This document shows positions 42,125 to 49,547 of a DNA stretch of 49,547 nucleotides, piece after piece. A model generated the notes under the pieces. It made no database searches. It was not told the DNA's origin and saw nothing but the letters and a program-made list of their open reading frames with translations. Source of the stretch: Oscillospiraceae bacterium (lineage in GTDB: Bacteria; Bacillota; Clostridia; Oscillospirales; Ruminococcaceae); the NCBI GenBank assembly GCA_024684395.1, contig JAIKWY010000181.1, positions 1-49,547 of the forward strand. The letters are read 5' to 3'. The position numbers and the translations under genes were made by a program. Every line of letters starts with the position of its first letter. Within the stretch, counting starts at the first letter, position 1.

Positions 42125-42544
42125 TTACTGGATCTGATACATCTGTTTCATGCGCTGGGCTTCGTTCGCTGCAAAGCCGAACTGTGCATAGAACGGCATT
42201 TTGTCCGGCATCGCACAGAGCTCCACAAAGACGCTCGTGCCGGTGATGCCGTTGGCATTGACGAAGGCGAGCAGCTCTTCGATGAGCAGCCGCCCGAGCC
42301 CCTGCTTCTGGTATTCCGGTCTGACGACGACATCCTTGATGTAGTAGCAGAGCCCCATGTCGCCGATCATTCTCGCCATAGCGATGACCTGCTCCCCGTC
42401 ATAGACAGAGACACGGAACAGCGTGTGCTCCATCGCAAGGCGGGTCTGTTCGGGGGTGGGCGCCTGTCCCCAGACACTTTCCCAGAGGGAGATAAATTCC
42501 TCGGCGGTCAGTGCGTTGCGGCGGATGGTATAGTTCTGCATCAT
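42125..42544 (-). CDS. GNAT-family N-acetyltransferase
   Basis: 139 residues. The acetyl-CoA loop RPEYQKQGLGRLLIEEL (about 75-91) follows the strand YYIKDVVV, and the C-terminus PFYAQFGFAANEAQRM is typical of the single-domain group. It starts 2 bases after the VOC gene (ATG at 42544 or 42541; GGAGAGG upstream), so both are in one transcript. Substrate unknown. Confidence 0.9.
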   Translation of the reverse strand: MMQNYTIRRNALTAEEFISLWESVWGQAPTPEQTRLAMEHTLFRVSVYDGEQVIAMARMIGDMGLCYYIKDVVVRPEYQKQGLGRLLIEELLAFVNANGITGTSVFVELCAMPDKMPFYAQFGFAANEAQRMKQMYQIQ

Positions 42545-42545
42545 A

Positions 42546-42923
42546 TCACCTCTCCTGGAACAGTTCGATCTCCTCGCCGAGCGGTCCGGTGCAGAATGCC
42601 ATCCGGATCGGATAGACGGGCTCGGAGGGGATGTCTATATCATTCGGCTCGATAAAGACCTCATACCCGGCAGCTCTGATCTTTGCGGCAAGTGTATCTG
42701 CATCGTCGGTCAGCAGCGCAAAATGCCGGACGGCGCCCTTGACCGGGATGCCTTCGCCGTTGCAGAAGATCTCGACATACCCGTTTCCGGTGTCGAGCAG
42801 GATGCCCTCCTGCCATTCACGGAACACGGTCAGTCCGAGGGTGTTGCAGTAGAACCCCTTCGCCTTCTGGTAGGCTTCTTGGGTGCTGCATTTCATGGAA
42901 ATGTGGTGGATGCCTTTGATCAT
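42546..42923 (-). CDS. VOC/glyoxalase-family protein
   Basis: 125 residues from the ATG at 42923 (AGGAGG 5 bases upstream; a longer frame reaches 43064). The two beta-alpha-beta-beta-beta modules are recognisable: IKGIHHISMKC..FYCNTLGL and AVRHFALLTDD..EEIELFQE, with metal-ligand positions His6 or His7, His about 69 and a late Glu in EEIELF. Members include glyoxalases, fosfomycin-resistance proteins and ring-cleaving dioxygenases. The substrate is not evident. Co-transcribed with the GNAT gene. Confidence 0.88.
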   Translation of the reverse strand: MIKGIHHISMKCSTQEAYQKAKGFYCNTLGLTVFREWQEGILLDTGNGYVEIFCNGEGIPVKGAVRHFALLTDDADTLAAKIRAAGYEVFIEPNDIDIPSEPVYPIRMAFCTGPLGEEIELFQER

Positions 42924-43060
42924 AGCTGCCTCCTGTGATGGGATGTCAGGACGCCTGTTCAGCGTGCTGAGGCGGAGCACCATCGGACGTGTAAGCATGA
43001 CCGCTGCGGGTCTTTTCATGGTGCGGAATGGTACTATTGTAGCACAAGGGAGGGGAAATG

Positions 43061-43549
43061 TCAAGTGGATGTATACAGCACTTCTCTGACCTGTTGCCCG
43101 CCGATGGTGCTTTCCAGACGGTCATCTGCACAGCGGAAGCCGTTCTTTTCATAGAAGGCTCTGGCGCGGGCATTCTCCTCCAGCACCCACAGCAGGATCT
43201 GACGATAGCCAAGGTTTTGCAGCTCATCCACGCATCGCCGGAAGAGCTGCCTGCCATAGCCCTTGCCGATGTAATCCGGGAGGAAGTAGATCGAAACGAT
43301 CTCGCCGTAGTCGCTGTAGCGTTCCCAGCGTGAACGGCAATAGCTGGCGGTGCCGATCATGCGGTCATTTTCGAGCATGACAAGGTGATGCATCCCCTCC
43401 TTGCCGAGGTGTCTGACCCAGCGCCCGGGCGGGATGCTGTCGAGAAAGTCCTGCGGGATGATGCCCTGATAGGCATATTTCCAGCTTTGTTCATAGATAT
43501 GGCTGACCGTGATCGGGTCGTCGGTCTCGTTGAGGAAGCGGATCTCCAT
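43061..43549 (-). CDS. GNAT-family N-acetyltransferase
   Basis: 162 residues from the ATG at 43549 (AAAGGAG about 8 bases upstream; an upstream in-frame start at 43609 adds a non-family 20 residues). GNAT core: GEIVSIYFLPDYIGKGYGRQLFRRCVDEL (about 91-119) with the Q/RxxGxG/A loop as IGKGYG, then LLWVLEENARARAFYEKNGF. The N-terminal YEQSWKYAYQGIIPQDFLDSI is typical of the RimI-like group that acetylates small amines or proteins. Substrate unknown. Confidence 0.9.
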   Translation of the reverse strand: MEIRFLNETDDPITVSHIYEQSWKYAYQGIIPQDFLDSIPPGRWVRHLGKEGMHHLVMLENDRMIGTASYCRSRWERYSDYGEIVSIYFLPDYIGKGYGRQLFRRCVDELQNLGYRQILLWVLEENARARAFYEKNGFRCADDRLESTIGGQQVREVLYTST

Positions 43550-43624
43550 GCGGGGTGCTCCTTTCGTTTTTTCTACTGCTATGATACCACAAAACGGCGG
43601 GGAAGTCAATGCCTGCGCTCCTTC

Positions 43625-43653
43625 TTGACATCTGTCCCCGGATATGCTATACT
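43625..43653 (+). promoter_or_regulatory. Promoter of the alpha/beta hydrolase gene
   Basis: TTGACA (43625-43630), 17-base spacer, TATACT (43648-43653). Confidence 0.93.
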
Positions 43654-43698
43654 CAAACTATATCATACTGATATATAACACTATCAAGGAGAGGGAAA

Positions 43699-44793
43699 AT
43701 GAACGTTGTAAAAAAGATCTTGAAGGGCATCGCCGTGGCGCTGTGCGTGCTGCTGATCGTGCTGATCTTAGCCGTGGCGGGGCTGTTCATCTATCACCGG
43801 ATCATGATCCCGAAAAACAGGGCGTTCTTGCAGGAGAACGGCTTCTGCGAGCTGGCATCCGCGGGGGACTATTCCCTCAATGTACAGAAGACAGGCAATG
43901 CGGACGGCAAGCACCGGATCATCGTGCTTTCGGGTGCGGGCCCCTGCTACCGCTTTTTCATGAAGGACTTTGCGGGGCAGTTCCAGGCGGACAACGAGGT
44001 GATCTTCCTCTCCCGTCCGGGCTATGACGGCAGCGATGACACCAAGGAAGCCATGACGGTGGAACGGGTCGTGGAAAGCTACCGCACGGCGCTCGAAAAT
44101 GCCGGCGTGGAAAAGCCCTACCTCCTGATGCCGCATTCGCTCGGCAGCCTGTATGCCTCCTACTGGGTGAGCAAGTACCCTGACGAGATCGAGGCGGTGG
44201 CGAATCTGGACGGCACCTATCCGGCACCGGTCGCAGATCCGCAGCCGCAGGGCGGGAAGGATATGTTCTACTACCTTGCCAATCTCGGTGTGGGGGATGT
44301 GGCGTTCCATGCCTTTATCCCGAAGGATCCGAACCTCTCTGCCGAGGAGCAGCGGGCTTTTGACATCATGTATATCGCAACGATCGCTTCGGATGCGCTC
44401 TGTTCCGAAGGGGAGAATATCGACGTCAACAAAAATGCCGCATGGGAGGCGCTCACGCCGAATGACGTCCCGAAGATGTATCTGTCCTTCCGGGATGCCT
44501 ACCGCACGGCGGAGGAGGTACAGGCGTACTTCGACAGCTGTGGCTACAAGGAAGAGCTCATCGCTTACTATGCCGAAGATTTCACCGGAAATGAGGCAGA
44601 ACGTGAGGGCTATGCCTGTCAGAAATACCTTGACGAGATGGAGAAGAACCGGACGAACGAGCTGGAGCCGTTTGCCGAAAAGCTCGGGAACTGCGAGATC
44701 CGCTATCTCCCCGGCAGCCATTTCCTGTATGAGGAAAAGCCGGAGGAATGCGCTGCGATCGTGCAGGCGTTCATTGACGGGCTGGACAGCTGA
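43699..44793 (+). CDS. Membrane-anchored alpha/beta hydrolase
   Basis: 364 residues. One N-terminal membrane helix (about 9-33) with basic start, then an alpha/beta-hydrolase domain facing outward: oxyanion-side motif VLSGAGPCYRF, nucleophile elbow MPHSLGSLYA (P-H-S-L-G, serine about 149; the usual first glycine is Pro), and catalytic His in PGSHFLYEEKPEE. A lid insertion spans about 195-290. The ATG follows AAGGAGAGGG. Monocistronic between its promoter and a terminator (44799-44828). Substrate unknown; esterase or peptidase are possible. Confidence 0.87.
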   Translation: MNVVKKILKGIAVALCVLLIVLILAVAGLFIYHRIMIPKNRAFLQENGFCELASAGDYSLNVQKTGNADGKHRIIVLSGAGPCYRFFMKDFAGQFQADNEVIFLSRPGYDGSDDTKEAMTVERVVESYRTALENAGVEKPYLLMPHSLGSLYASYWVSKYPDEIEAVANLDGTYPAPVADPQPQGGKDMFYYLANLGVGDVAFHAFIPKDPNLSAEEQRAFDIMYIATIASDALCSEGENIDVNKNAAWEALTPNDVPKMYLSFRDAYRTAEEVQAYFDSCGYKEELIAYYAEDFTGNEAEREGYACQKYLDEMEKNRTNELEPFAEKLGNCEIRYLPGSHFLYEEKPEECAAIVQAFIDGLDS

Positions 44794-44798
44794 ATGAC

Positions 44799-44829
44799 AA
44801 AGCACTCTGTTGCGGCGGGGTGCTTTTTA
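44799..44829 (+). terminator. Terminator of the hydrolase gene
   Basis: AAAGCAC (44799-44805) / GTGCTTT (44820-44826) followed by TT. Moderate stem with a 14-base loop. Confidence 0.7.
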
Positions 44830-44912
44830 TATAAAAATCCGGTGCGCCCCATAAATCTCTGCCCTCCCGTTCGTATCATAGATAACAAGTGATCCGGGAA
44901 AGGATGGGCGCT

Positions 44913-45515
44913 ATGAAAACGAGTATCACAAAAAGCATCGCAATGGCACTTGCTGCCGCATTTCTGCTCACGGGCTGCGGGGAGAGGGCTGAGACTCTGC
45001 CGGAGATCCGGACGGTCGCTGCCGTGCCGCCGATCGTGTTCATCGAGCGGATCGACAATTCCTATCTGCTCGGCGATATGTCCCCCGGGGAGATCGGGGC
45101 GCAGAAGCCGGTCGTCATGTCGCTCCGGTTCTATGACTGCGAGGGGGCTCTCTACACCTGCGTGGACGAGGACGTGAATGCGATGGACAACGGCACGCTT
45201 GCCGCTGCGTATGAAGCCGGGGCGCTGACGGGGAAGCTGCACTATGTCTCCACCTGCGATACGGCAGATCTTGCGGCGCAGTACCGGCGTCTGGTGCCGC
45301 TGTATCAGGAGGGGAGGTTCACATTTGAGGAGCCGATGGAGCTGCCCGCCGTGGAAGCCGGGACGAGTGCATGGTACGGCTATTACTATGACAAAGCGGG
45401 GGCGCTCACATACATGTGCATCCAGAAAAACAAGTGCATGACGAACATTTACACCGACAATGACACGGTCAATGAGGTGTGCGACTGGCTCAATGAAACG
45501 TCCCGGAAGAAGTGA
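44913..45515 (+). CDS. Small lipoprotein of unknown function
   Basis: 200 residues. Signal MKTSITKSIAMALAAAFLLTGC with lipobox LLTGC (Cys about 22). The mature part has FIERIDNSYLLGDMSPGEIGAQKPVVMSLRFYDCEGALYTC, two cysteine pairs possible, and TSAWYGYYYDKAGALTYMCIQKNKC. I recognise no domain. The ATG at 44913 is favoured over 44889 (GTG) and 44904 because AAAGGA (44899-44904) lies 8 bases before it. Confidence 0.78.
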   Translation: MKTSITKSIAMALAAAFLLTGCGERAETLPEIRTVAAVPPIVFIERIDNSYLLGDMSPGEIGAQKPVVMSLRFYDCEGALYTCVDEDVNAMDNGTLAAAYEAGALTGKLHYVSTCDTADLAAQYRRLVPLYQEGRFTFEEPMELPAVEAGTSAWYGYYYDKAGALTYMCIQKNKCMTNIYTDNDTVNEVCDWLNETSRKK

Positions 45516-45535
45516 CGGGTTTCCCCCACCCCCAA

Positions 45536-45587
45536 CCCCCTCCCCCCAGGGAGGGGGCTTTTTTTCGCAGGGGGCTGCGCCCCCTGC
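45536..45587 (+). terminator. Terminator plus second hairpin after the lipoprotein gene
   Basis: CCCCCTCCC (45536-45544) / GGGAGGGGG (45549-45557) with T7, then GCAGGGGGC (45567-45575) / GCCCCCTGC (45579-45587). Confidence 0.9.
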
Positions 45588-45613
45588 ACCTGCTTTTTAG
45601 GATGTGCCTACTA

Positions 45614-45642
45614 TTGACGTTTTGGCGATCCTGTGGTATAAT
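45614..45642 (+). promoter_or_regulatory. Promoter of the BspA-type gene
   Basis: TTGACG (45614-45619), 17-base spacer, TATAAT (45637-45642) with extended TGG before the -10. Confidence 0.93.
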
Positions 45643-45696
45643 AGGGATGTTGGATAGAAACAGATACAACACCATACCACGGGAGGATGTAGCTTG

Positions 45697-47304
45697 ATGA
45701 AAAACAGAGCCTTATTCAGGACAGCAGCGGCATGTCTTGCCTGCCTGACGGCATTCAGCGTCACGGCAGTGCTGCCGCATACGGCACAGGTGCCAGCTGT
45801 GACGCTCTGCGCTTCGGCAGCGGAGGGCGAGCCGTACACCGAGGGCACTGCCGGTGTGCTGACCTATCGGAAATACAATGACTATGCGCTGATCGCTGCC
45901 TGTGATCCGGAGGCAGAGACTGCCGAGATCCCGGCGGAGATCGGCGGTGTGCCTGTCCGGGAGATCGGGGCGGATGCCTTCCGGGGCTGTGCTGTCAGCG
46001 AAGTGACGATCCCGGATTCGGTCACGTCCATCGGGACACGGGCATTTTTCGACTGCCAGAACCTGACGAGAGCGGAGATCCCGGATTCGGTATATCTGCT
46101 CGATGCACAGGCATTTGCCAACTGTGCAGCGCTGAAAGAAGCGGTGCTTTCGGAGGGGCTGAAAACCATCGGCACGGAGGCATTTGCCGGGACAGCGCTG
46201 CAGAAGGTCACGGTACCGTCTACTGTGACACATTTCGGGCAGGGCATCTTTGACGGCACACCCTGGTGGGAGGCGCTGGTCGAGGAGGAGCCGCTCGTTA
46301 TCTTCAACAACATCGTGCTGGACGGACGGAACTGCGAGGGGGGTGTGGCCATCCCCGACGGCGTGACCGAGATCGGCACCTATGCCTTCGAATGCAGCGG
46401 CATCACATCCGTTGTGATCCCGGACAGCGTGGAGGAGATCGGGATGGATGCGTTCTCCTACTGCGAGAGCCTGACTGCTGCAACGATCCCCGATCATATC
46501 ACCGAGCTGCCGATCGGCATGTTCTGCGGCTGCATCAGCCTGACATCCGTGAAGCTGCCGGCGGAGGTGGTGAACCTGCGGTCGAGCGTGTTCTCCGGCT
46601 GTACATCGCTCGAAGAGGTCATTTTCCCCGATCATCAGGTGGATGTCTACAGCAGCGTCTTTTCCGGGACGCCGTGGCTTGAAGCGAAGCGTGCCGAGGA
46701 TCCGCTCGTCATCGTGAACGGCACGCTCATCGACGGGCGCACCTGCAAGGGCGATGTGGTGATCCCGGACGATGTGACGATCATTGCTTCCCGGGCGTTC
46801 TATTCTGACCCGGACATCACCTCCGTTGTGGTGCCGGCGGGTGTGGAGAACATCTGGGATTCGACGTTCGAGAGCTGCGGCAAGCTCAAGTCTGTCGAGC
46901 TGCGGGGCGTTTCCTACATCGCACGGAATGCCTTCAACGAATGCACAGCGCTGAAAAAACTGATGCTCTCCGGCAATCTGGAGACCGTCAGCGAGGATGC
47001 CTTCCACGGGATCACCGGGCGTATCCCGCTCACCTACGGCGGCACCAGGGAGCAGTGGGGGAAGATCAGCATCGCTTCGGGCAATTCGCTGCTGCGTCTG
47101 GCGATCGTCAACTGCGGCGAGGCGGGCGATGTGGACGGCGATGCAAAGCTCAGTGTCACGGATGTGGTGGCGCTTCAGAAATGGCTGCTCGCTGTGCCGG
47201 ATGCACGGATCATTGCATGGAACAGAGCCGATCTCAATGGGGATGGCGTACTGGATACGTTCGATCTGGCGCTGATGAAGCGGGAGCTGCTTGCAAAGGA
47301 ATAA
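45697..47304 (+). CDS. Secreted BspA-type leucine-rich-repeat protein with dockerin
   Basis: 535 residues. Signal peptide about 1-40. From about residue 50 there are Treponema/BspA-like repeats with the consensus IPDSVTSIGxxAFxxCxxLT (for example VTIPDSVTSIGTRAFFDCQNL, VVIPDSVEEIGMDAFSYCESL), about 14 copies with two interrupting segments GTPWWEALVEEEPLVIFNN and GTPWLEAKRAEDPLVIVNG that repeat each other. The C-terminus is a complete type I dockerin: GDVDGDAKLSVTDVVALQKWL and RADLNGDGVLDTFDLALMKREL. BspA repeats mediate adhesion or protein binding. Dockerin suggests attachment to a cohesin scaffold. The ATG at 45697 follows GGGAGGATG. Confidence 0.93.
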   Translation: MKNRALFRTAAACLACLTAFSVTAVLPHTAQVPAVTLCASAAEGEPYTEGTAGVLTYRKYNDYALIAACDPEAETAEIPAEIGGVPVREIGADAFRGCAVSEVTIPDSVTSIGTRAFFDCQNLTRAEIPDSVYLLDAQAFANCAALKEAVLSEGLKTIGTEAFAGTALQKVTVPSTVTHFGQGIFDGTPWWEALVEEEPLVIFNNIVLDGRNCEGGVAIPDGVTEIGTYAFECSGITSVVIPDSVEEIGMDAFSYCESLTAATIPDHITELPIGMFCGCISLTSVKLPAEVVNLRSSVFSGCTSLEEVIFPDHQVDVYSSVFSGTPWLEAKRAEDPLVIVNGTLIDGRTCKGDVVIPDDVTIIASRAFYSDPDITSVVVPAGVENIWDSTFESCGKLKSVELRGVSYIARNAFNECTALKKLMLSGNLETVSEDAFHGITGRIPLTYGGTREQWGKISIASGNSLLRLAIVNCGEAGDVDGDAKLSVTDVVALQKWLLAVPDARIIAWNRADLNGDGVLDTFDLALMKRELLAKE

Positions 47305-47311
47305 AGACGAT

Positions 47312-47348
47312 GTCCCTCCGGGTGTGGATCCCGGAGGGACTGTTTTTT
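47312..47348 (+). terminator. Terminator after the BspA-type gene
   Basis: 11-bp stem GTCCCTCCGGG (47312-47322) / CCCGGAGGGAC (47330-47340) followed by TGTTTTTT. Confidence 0.93.
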
Positions 47349-47488
47349 CAATTCACCCCTTGCGGAGCGCCCTCCGGCAAGGGGATTTCGCTCACTGCGG
47401 TGAGCGACCAGAGGGCTTTGCCCTCTGGACTCCCACAAACTTTTTTTAGAGAAAAAAAGTTTGATCAAAAAACCAGGTTGGCTTCGCC
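47349..47488. repeat. Dispersed multi-hairpin repeat (family B, copy 3, short)
   Basis: CACCCCTTGC..GCAAGGGG, CGCTCACTGCGGTGAGCG, CCAGAGGG..CCCTCTGG, CAAACTTTTTTT..AAAAAAAGTTTG, GATCAAAAAA and AGGTTGG, the same order as 17029-17292 but without the first hairpins. Confidence 0.8.
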
Positions 47489-47601
47489 ATAATAGCATGG
47501 GTTTTTGGCAGACTGAATGACTTCCTGTTTTTAAAACTGATTAAGATTCTTTTAAGACTCCGGTGTTACACTGTATGCAGAAGATGATGATAATGGTAGA
47601 T

Positions 47602-47644
47602 CTGTCCGGTGCGGGGTGCTGCGCCAACAGAGCGTACCGGACAG
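47602..47644 (+). promoter_or_regulatory. Leader hairpin before the dockerin transglutaminase gene
   Basis: CTGTCCGGT (47602-47610) / ACCGGACAG (47636-47644) with a GC-rich loop, followed after 15 bases by CTTTTTG and then the ribosome site GAGGTG. It could be an attenuator or an mRNA-stabilising stem. No known riboswitch class is recognised and the promoter upstream is weak (TACACT at 47567-47572). Confidence 0.5.
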
Positions 47645-47677
47645 ACCGACCGCCCTCTTTTTGAATGAGGTGATCGT

Positions 47678-49504
47678 ATGAAACTGCATACATGGATCAA
47701 GCGAATGATCGCAGCGGCTGCGGCATGTGCGATGCTGGCGCCTGCCTGTGCGCTCCTGCCTGCGGGGGCGGAAACGGTGCCGGATTTCTCCGGGATCGGC
47801 GCTGTCGGCTGCCTGACGGCGGCACAGAGCAGCGCTGCTGCCGAGAGCATTTACAAGGCACTGACGAACCATGCGGATATGGCAGCGCTCTCCACCTCCA
47901 CCGGTCAGATCGTGAAAGCCGGCACGGAAGAGATGGACTCGCTCATGCAGGTGTTTGCCACGGTGGTCGGCGGCTATGATGCCGGCGTCCTCACCAACAA
48001 GAATTCCATCAGCCTGAAAATGGCATACAGCCCCCGGAAGGGGAATTACATCAGCGGCATCGTGATCTACTATCTCGTGGACGATGCCGCCTACACCAAG
48101 ACCTATAACAGCATGATCCGTCAGCTCGATGCCATCTCTGCGCAGGTGGATCCGGCATGGTCGGATGTGGAGAAGGCGCTGTATCTGCATGAATACATCG
48201 CTGTCCACTATGACTATGACATGGCATATGATGACTATCCGACCGAGGATGAGGAGTACCTCTGCCACACGGTCTACGGCATGTTCGAGCGTGGCAAGGC
48301 GGTCTGCGAAGCCTATGCATGGCTGTACAACCTGCTGCTCCGGCGGGAGGGGATCGACTCCTACATGGTATGCAGCACGGAGCTGGGGCATGCGTGGAAC
48401 CTGGTGGAGCTGGACGGCGAATGGGCGCATGTGGACATCACCTGGGACGACTGCTACCAGGAGCACTGCGGCGTGGTGCTGCATGACAGCTTCCTGAAAA
48501 GCAGCGACGCCATGCGGAACAGTAAGCATTCCGGCGATGACTGGGAGATCAGCACGGGCAAGCCGGTCTCGGAGATGAACGTCACCGACCGCTACAACAG
48601 CGGCTTCTGGAATAACAGCCGTGCTGCGATCTGCCGCTATCAGGATCAGTGGCTGACCATCAAGCAGGATGAAAAGGCATCGGCGGTGGGCTGGTTCTAT
48701 CTCTATGACTATGATCCGGCGACGGTCACAGCCGACTGCACGGAGATGCTCTCGCTGACGCTGTACTGGAATGTGATCGGCGCTTCGACCTATTACACGG
48801 GGACATTCATCTCGGCGGATGCCTGCGGTGATGTGCTGTATTATTCCACGCCGGAGTCCATCATGGCATACTATGACGGCGAGGTCTACTGGCAGCTCGA
48901 TCTGACGGACGAGCAGCTTGCCGGGAACCGGATCTATGGCATGTACATCGATGGCGATACCCTGTATTATGCGCTGTCTGCATCGCCCTCGGGTGCGGTG
49001 ACACGGTGCAGCGTGAAGCTCTCCGATCTGCCGGGGATCACGGCGCCTGCGACAGAAGAACCGACCGAGCCGGAGCCTGCGACGGAACCTACAGAGGCAC
49101 CGACGGAGCCTGAAACGGAATCGGCTACAGAGCCTACGGAACCGGAGACGGAGTCCACGGAAGCCCCGACGGAAGCGCCCACAGAGCCGGAGACCGAGCC
49201 TGCAACAGAGCCCACGGAAGCGCCTACAGAGCCGGAAACTGAGCCAGTGACACAGCCTACAGAAGCGCCCACAGAGCCCGTAACGGAGCCGCCGACCGAA
49301 GCGCCTACAGAGCAGGAGCAGGGCGATCTGGACGGGGACGGCGAGATCACGGTGACGGATGTGATCTTCCTCCAGCGGTATCTGCTGTGCCTGACACCGC
49401 TGACGCCCGAGGAGGCTGCATGTGCCGACCTCATGCCGGACGGGACGATAGACGTCTTTGATCTTGGCATTCTCAAGCGGATGCTCCTTGCCAGCCAGAG
49501 CTGA
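47678..49504 (+). CDS. Secreted transglutaminase-like protein with Thr/Pro/Glu linker and dockerin
   Basis: 608 residues. Signal peptide 1-31 (cleavage near PAGAET). Transglutaminase-like core with Cys210 in KAVCEAYAWLY, His238 in LGHAWNLVE, Asp253 in HVDITWDD, and the preceding LHEYIAVHYDYD helix. A C-terminal beta region (about 310-450; IYGMYIDGDTLYYAL) follows. Next is a linker of about 90 residues built from TEPxTEAPTEPE repeats, and a complete type I dockerin: GDLDGDGEITVTDVIFLQRYLL and ADLMPDGTIDVFDLGILKRML. Similar core to the cytoplasmic protein at 23421. Probably a cysteine protease or cross-linking enzyme displayed on a cohesin scaffold. The ATG follows GAGGTG. Confidence 0.93.
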   Translation: MKLHTWIKRMIAAAAACAMLAPACALLPAGAETVPDFSGIGAVGCLTAAQSSAAAESIYKALTNHADMAALSTSTGQIVKAGTEEMDSLMQVFATVVGGYDAGVLTNKNSISLKMAYSPRKGNYISGIVIYYLVDDAAYTKTYNSMIRQLDAISAQVDPAWSDVEKALYLHEYIAVHYDYDMAYDDYPTEDEEYLCHTVYGMFERGKAVCEAYAWLYNLLLRREGIDSYMVCSTELGHAWNLVELDGEWAHVDITWDDCYQEHCGVVLHDSFLKSSDAMRNSKHSGDDWEISTGKPVSEMNVTDRYNSGFWNNSRAAICRYQDQWLTIKQDEKASAVGWFYLYDYDPATVTADCTEMLSLTLYWNVIGASTYYTGTFISADACGDVLYYSTPESIMAYYDGEVYWQLDLTDEQLAGNRIYGMYIDGDTLYYALSASPSGAVTRCSVKLSDLPGITAPATEEPTEPEPATEPTEAPTEPETESATEPTEPETESTEAPTEAPTEPETEPATEPTEAPTEPETEPVTQPTEAPTEPVTEPPTEAPTEQEQGDLDGDGEITVTDVIFLQRYLLCLTPLTPEEAACADLMPDGTIDVFDLGILKRMLLASQS

Positions 49505-49528
49505 ACCCTCTTCATATACACACAGATC

Positions 49529-49547
49529 CCCTCCCATGCCGGGAGGG
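49529..49547 (+). terminator. Terminator hairpin at the window edge
   Basis: CCCTCCC (49529-49535) / GGGAGGG (49541-49547). The T tract, if any, lies outside the window. Confidence 0.7.

Noticed and set aside
32735-43609. Looked for cas1, cas2, reverse transcriptase and CARF/HEPN effectors around the CRISPR locus
   Set aside because: None found. Neighbouring genes are GNAT and VOC proteins on one side and a two-component pair on the other.
47602-47644. Riboswitch in the leader of the dockerin transglutaminase gene
   Set aside because: Only one simple stem-loop; no known aptamer signature.
47552-49537. 661-codon frame antisense to the dockerin transglutaminase
   Set aside because: Arg/Cys/Leu-rich shadow caused by the TEP repeats and codon bias; the plus strand has signal peptide, catalytic triad and dockerin.

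Overview
The window looks like a chromosomal segment of a Ruminococcus-type Firmicute (Oscillospiraceae). The reasons are moderately high GC, sigma-A promoters with 17-bp spacers, a SAM-I riboswitch, a spoIIP sporulation gene, and three secreted proteins ending in dockerin-like calcium-binding repeats (4280-5371, 45697-47304, 47678-49504), the hallmark of cellulosomal ruminococci. The genus is inferred from gene content, not measured.

Layout. 1-7068 is housekeeping: fhs-tsaE-tsaB-rpiB, then upp with a dockerin-bearing serine hydrolase, then SAM-riboswitch-controlled metK. 7137-10840 is a self-regulated membrane operon (YtrA-type GntR regulator, ABC ATPase, two permeases, CPBP protease). 10949-14707 holds a dCache-HAMP-GGDEF diguanylate cyclase and a broken LacI-sensor/GGDEF gene beside a 120-bp inverted-repeat element. 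15124-18671 holds an SMI1/KNR4-like protein, a lipoprotein and an Orn/Lys/Arg-decarboxylase-family enzyme. 18687-20021 is a promoter, a hairpin-rich 211-bp tandem duplication without a credible gene, then a coiled-coil small protein and a sigma region 4 protein. 20080-23173 carries tRNA-Gln, mazF, spoIIP, a small membrane protein, tRNA-Arg and tRNA-Pro.

23421-29792 is a minus-strand cluster of two TerY-like VWA proteins, a PP2C phosphatase with a proline-rich repeat tail, a divergent protein kinase with a C-terminal zinc-ribbon-like tail, and a cytoplasmic transglutaminase-fold protein. It resembles the TerY-P phospho-signalling triad with an extra member. 30040-32734 is a divergent LytTR response regulator / GHKL sensor kinase pair.

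32896-42097 is a type III-D CRISPR-Cas locus. Its five-gene operon (HD-less Cas10; a 655-residue Csx10 that looks like a Cas7-Cas5-Cas11 fusion; a two-domain Cas7; Csx19; a Cas7 with a large insertion) has the gene composition known for the III-Dv variant. The operon lies between two short arrays with near-identical 265-bp leaders, and cas6 lies beyond the second. No cas1/cas2 and no CARF effector are in view. The Cas10 palm motif reads SDGDE instead of GGDD, and a perfect palindrome sits inside the cas10 promoter spacer. 42125-49504 holds two GNAT acetyltransferases, a VOC protein, a membrane alpha/beta hydrolase, a lipoprotein, and two dockerin proteins (BspA-type leucine-rich repeat; transglutaminase). 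Several dispersed hairpin repeat families occupy most intergenic space.
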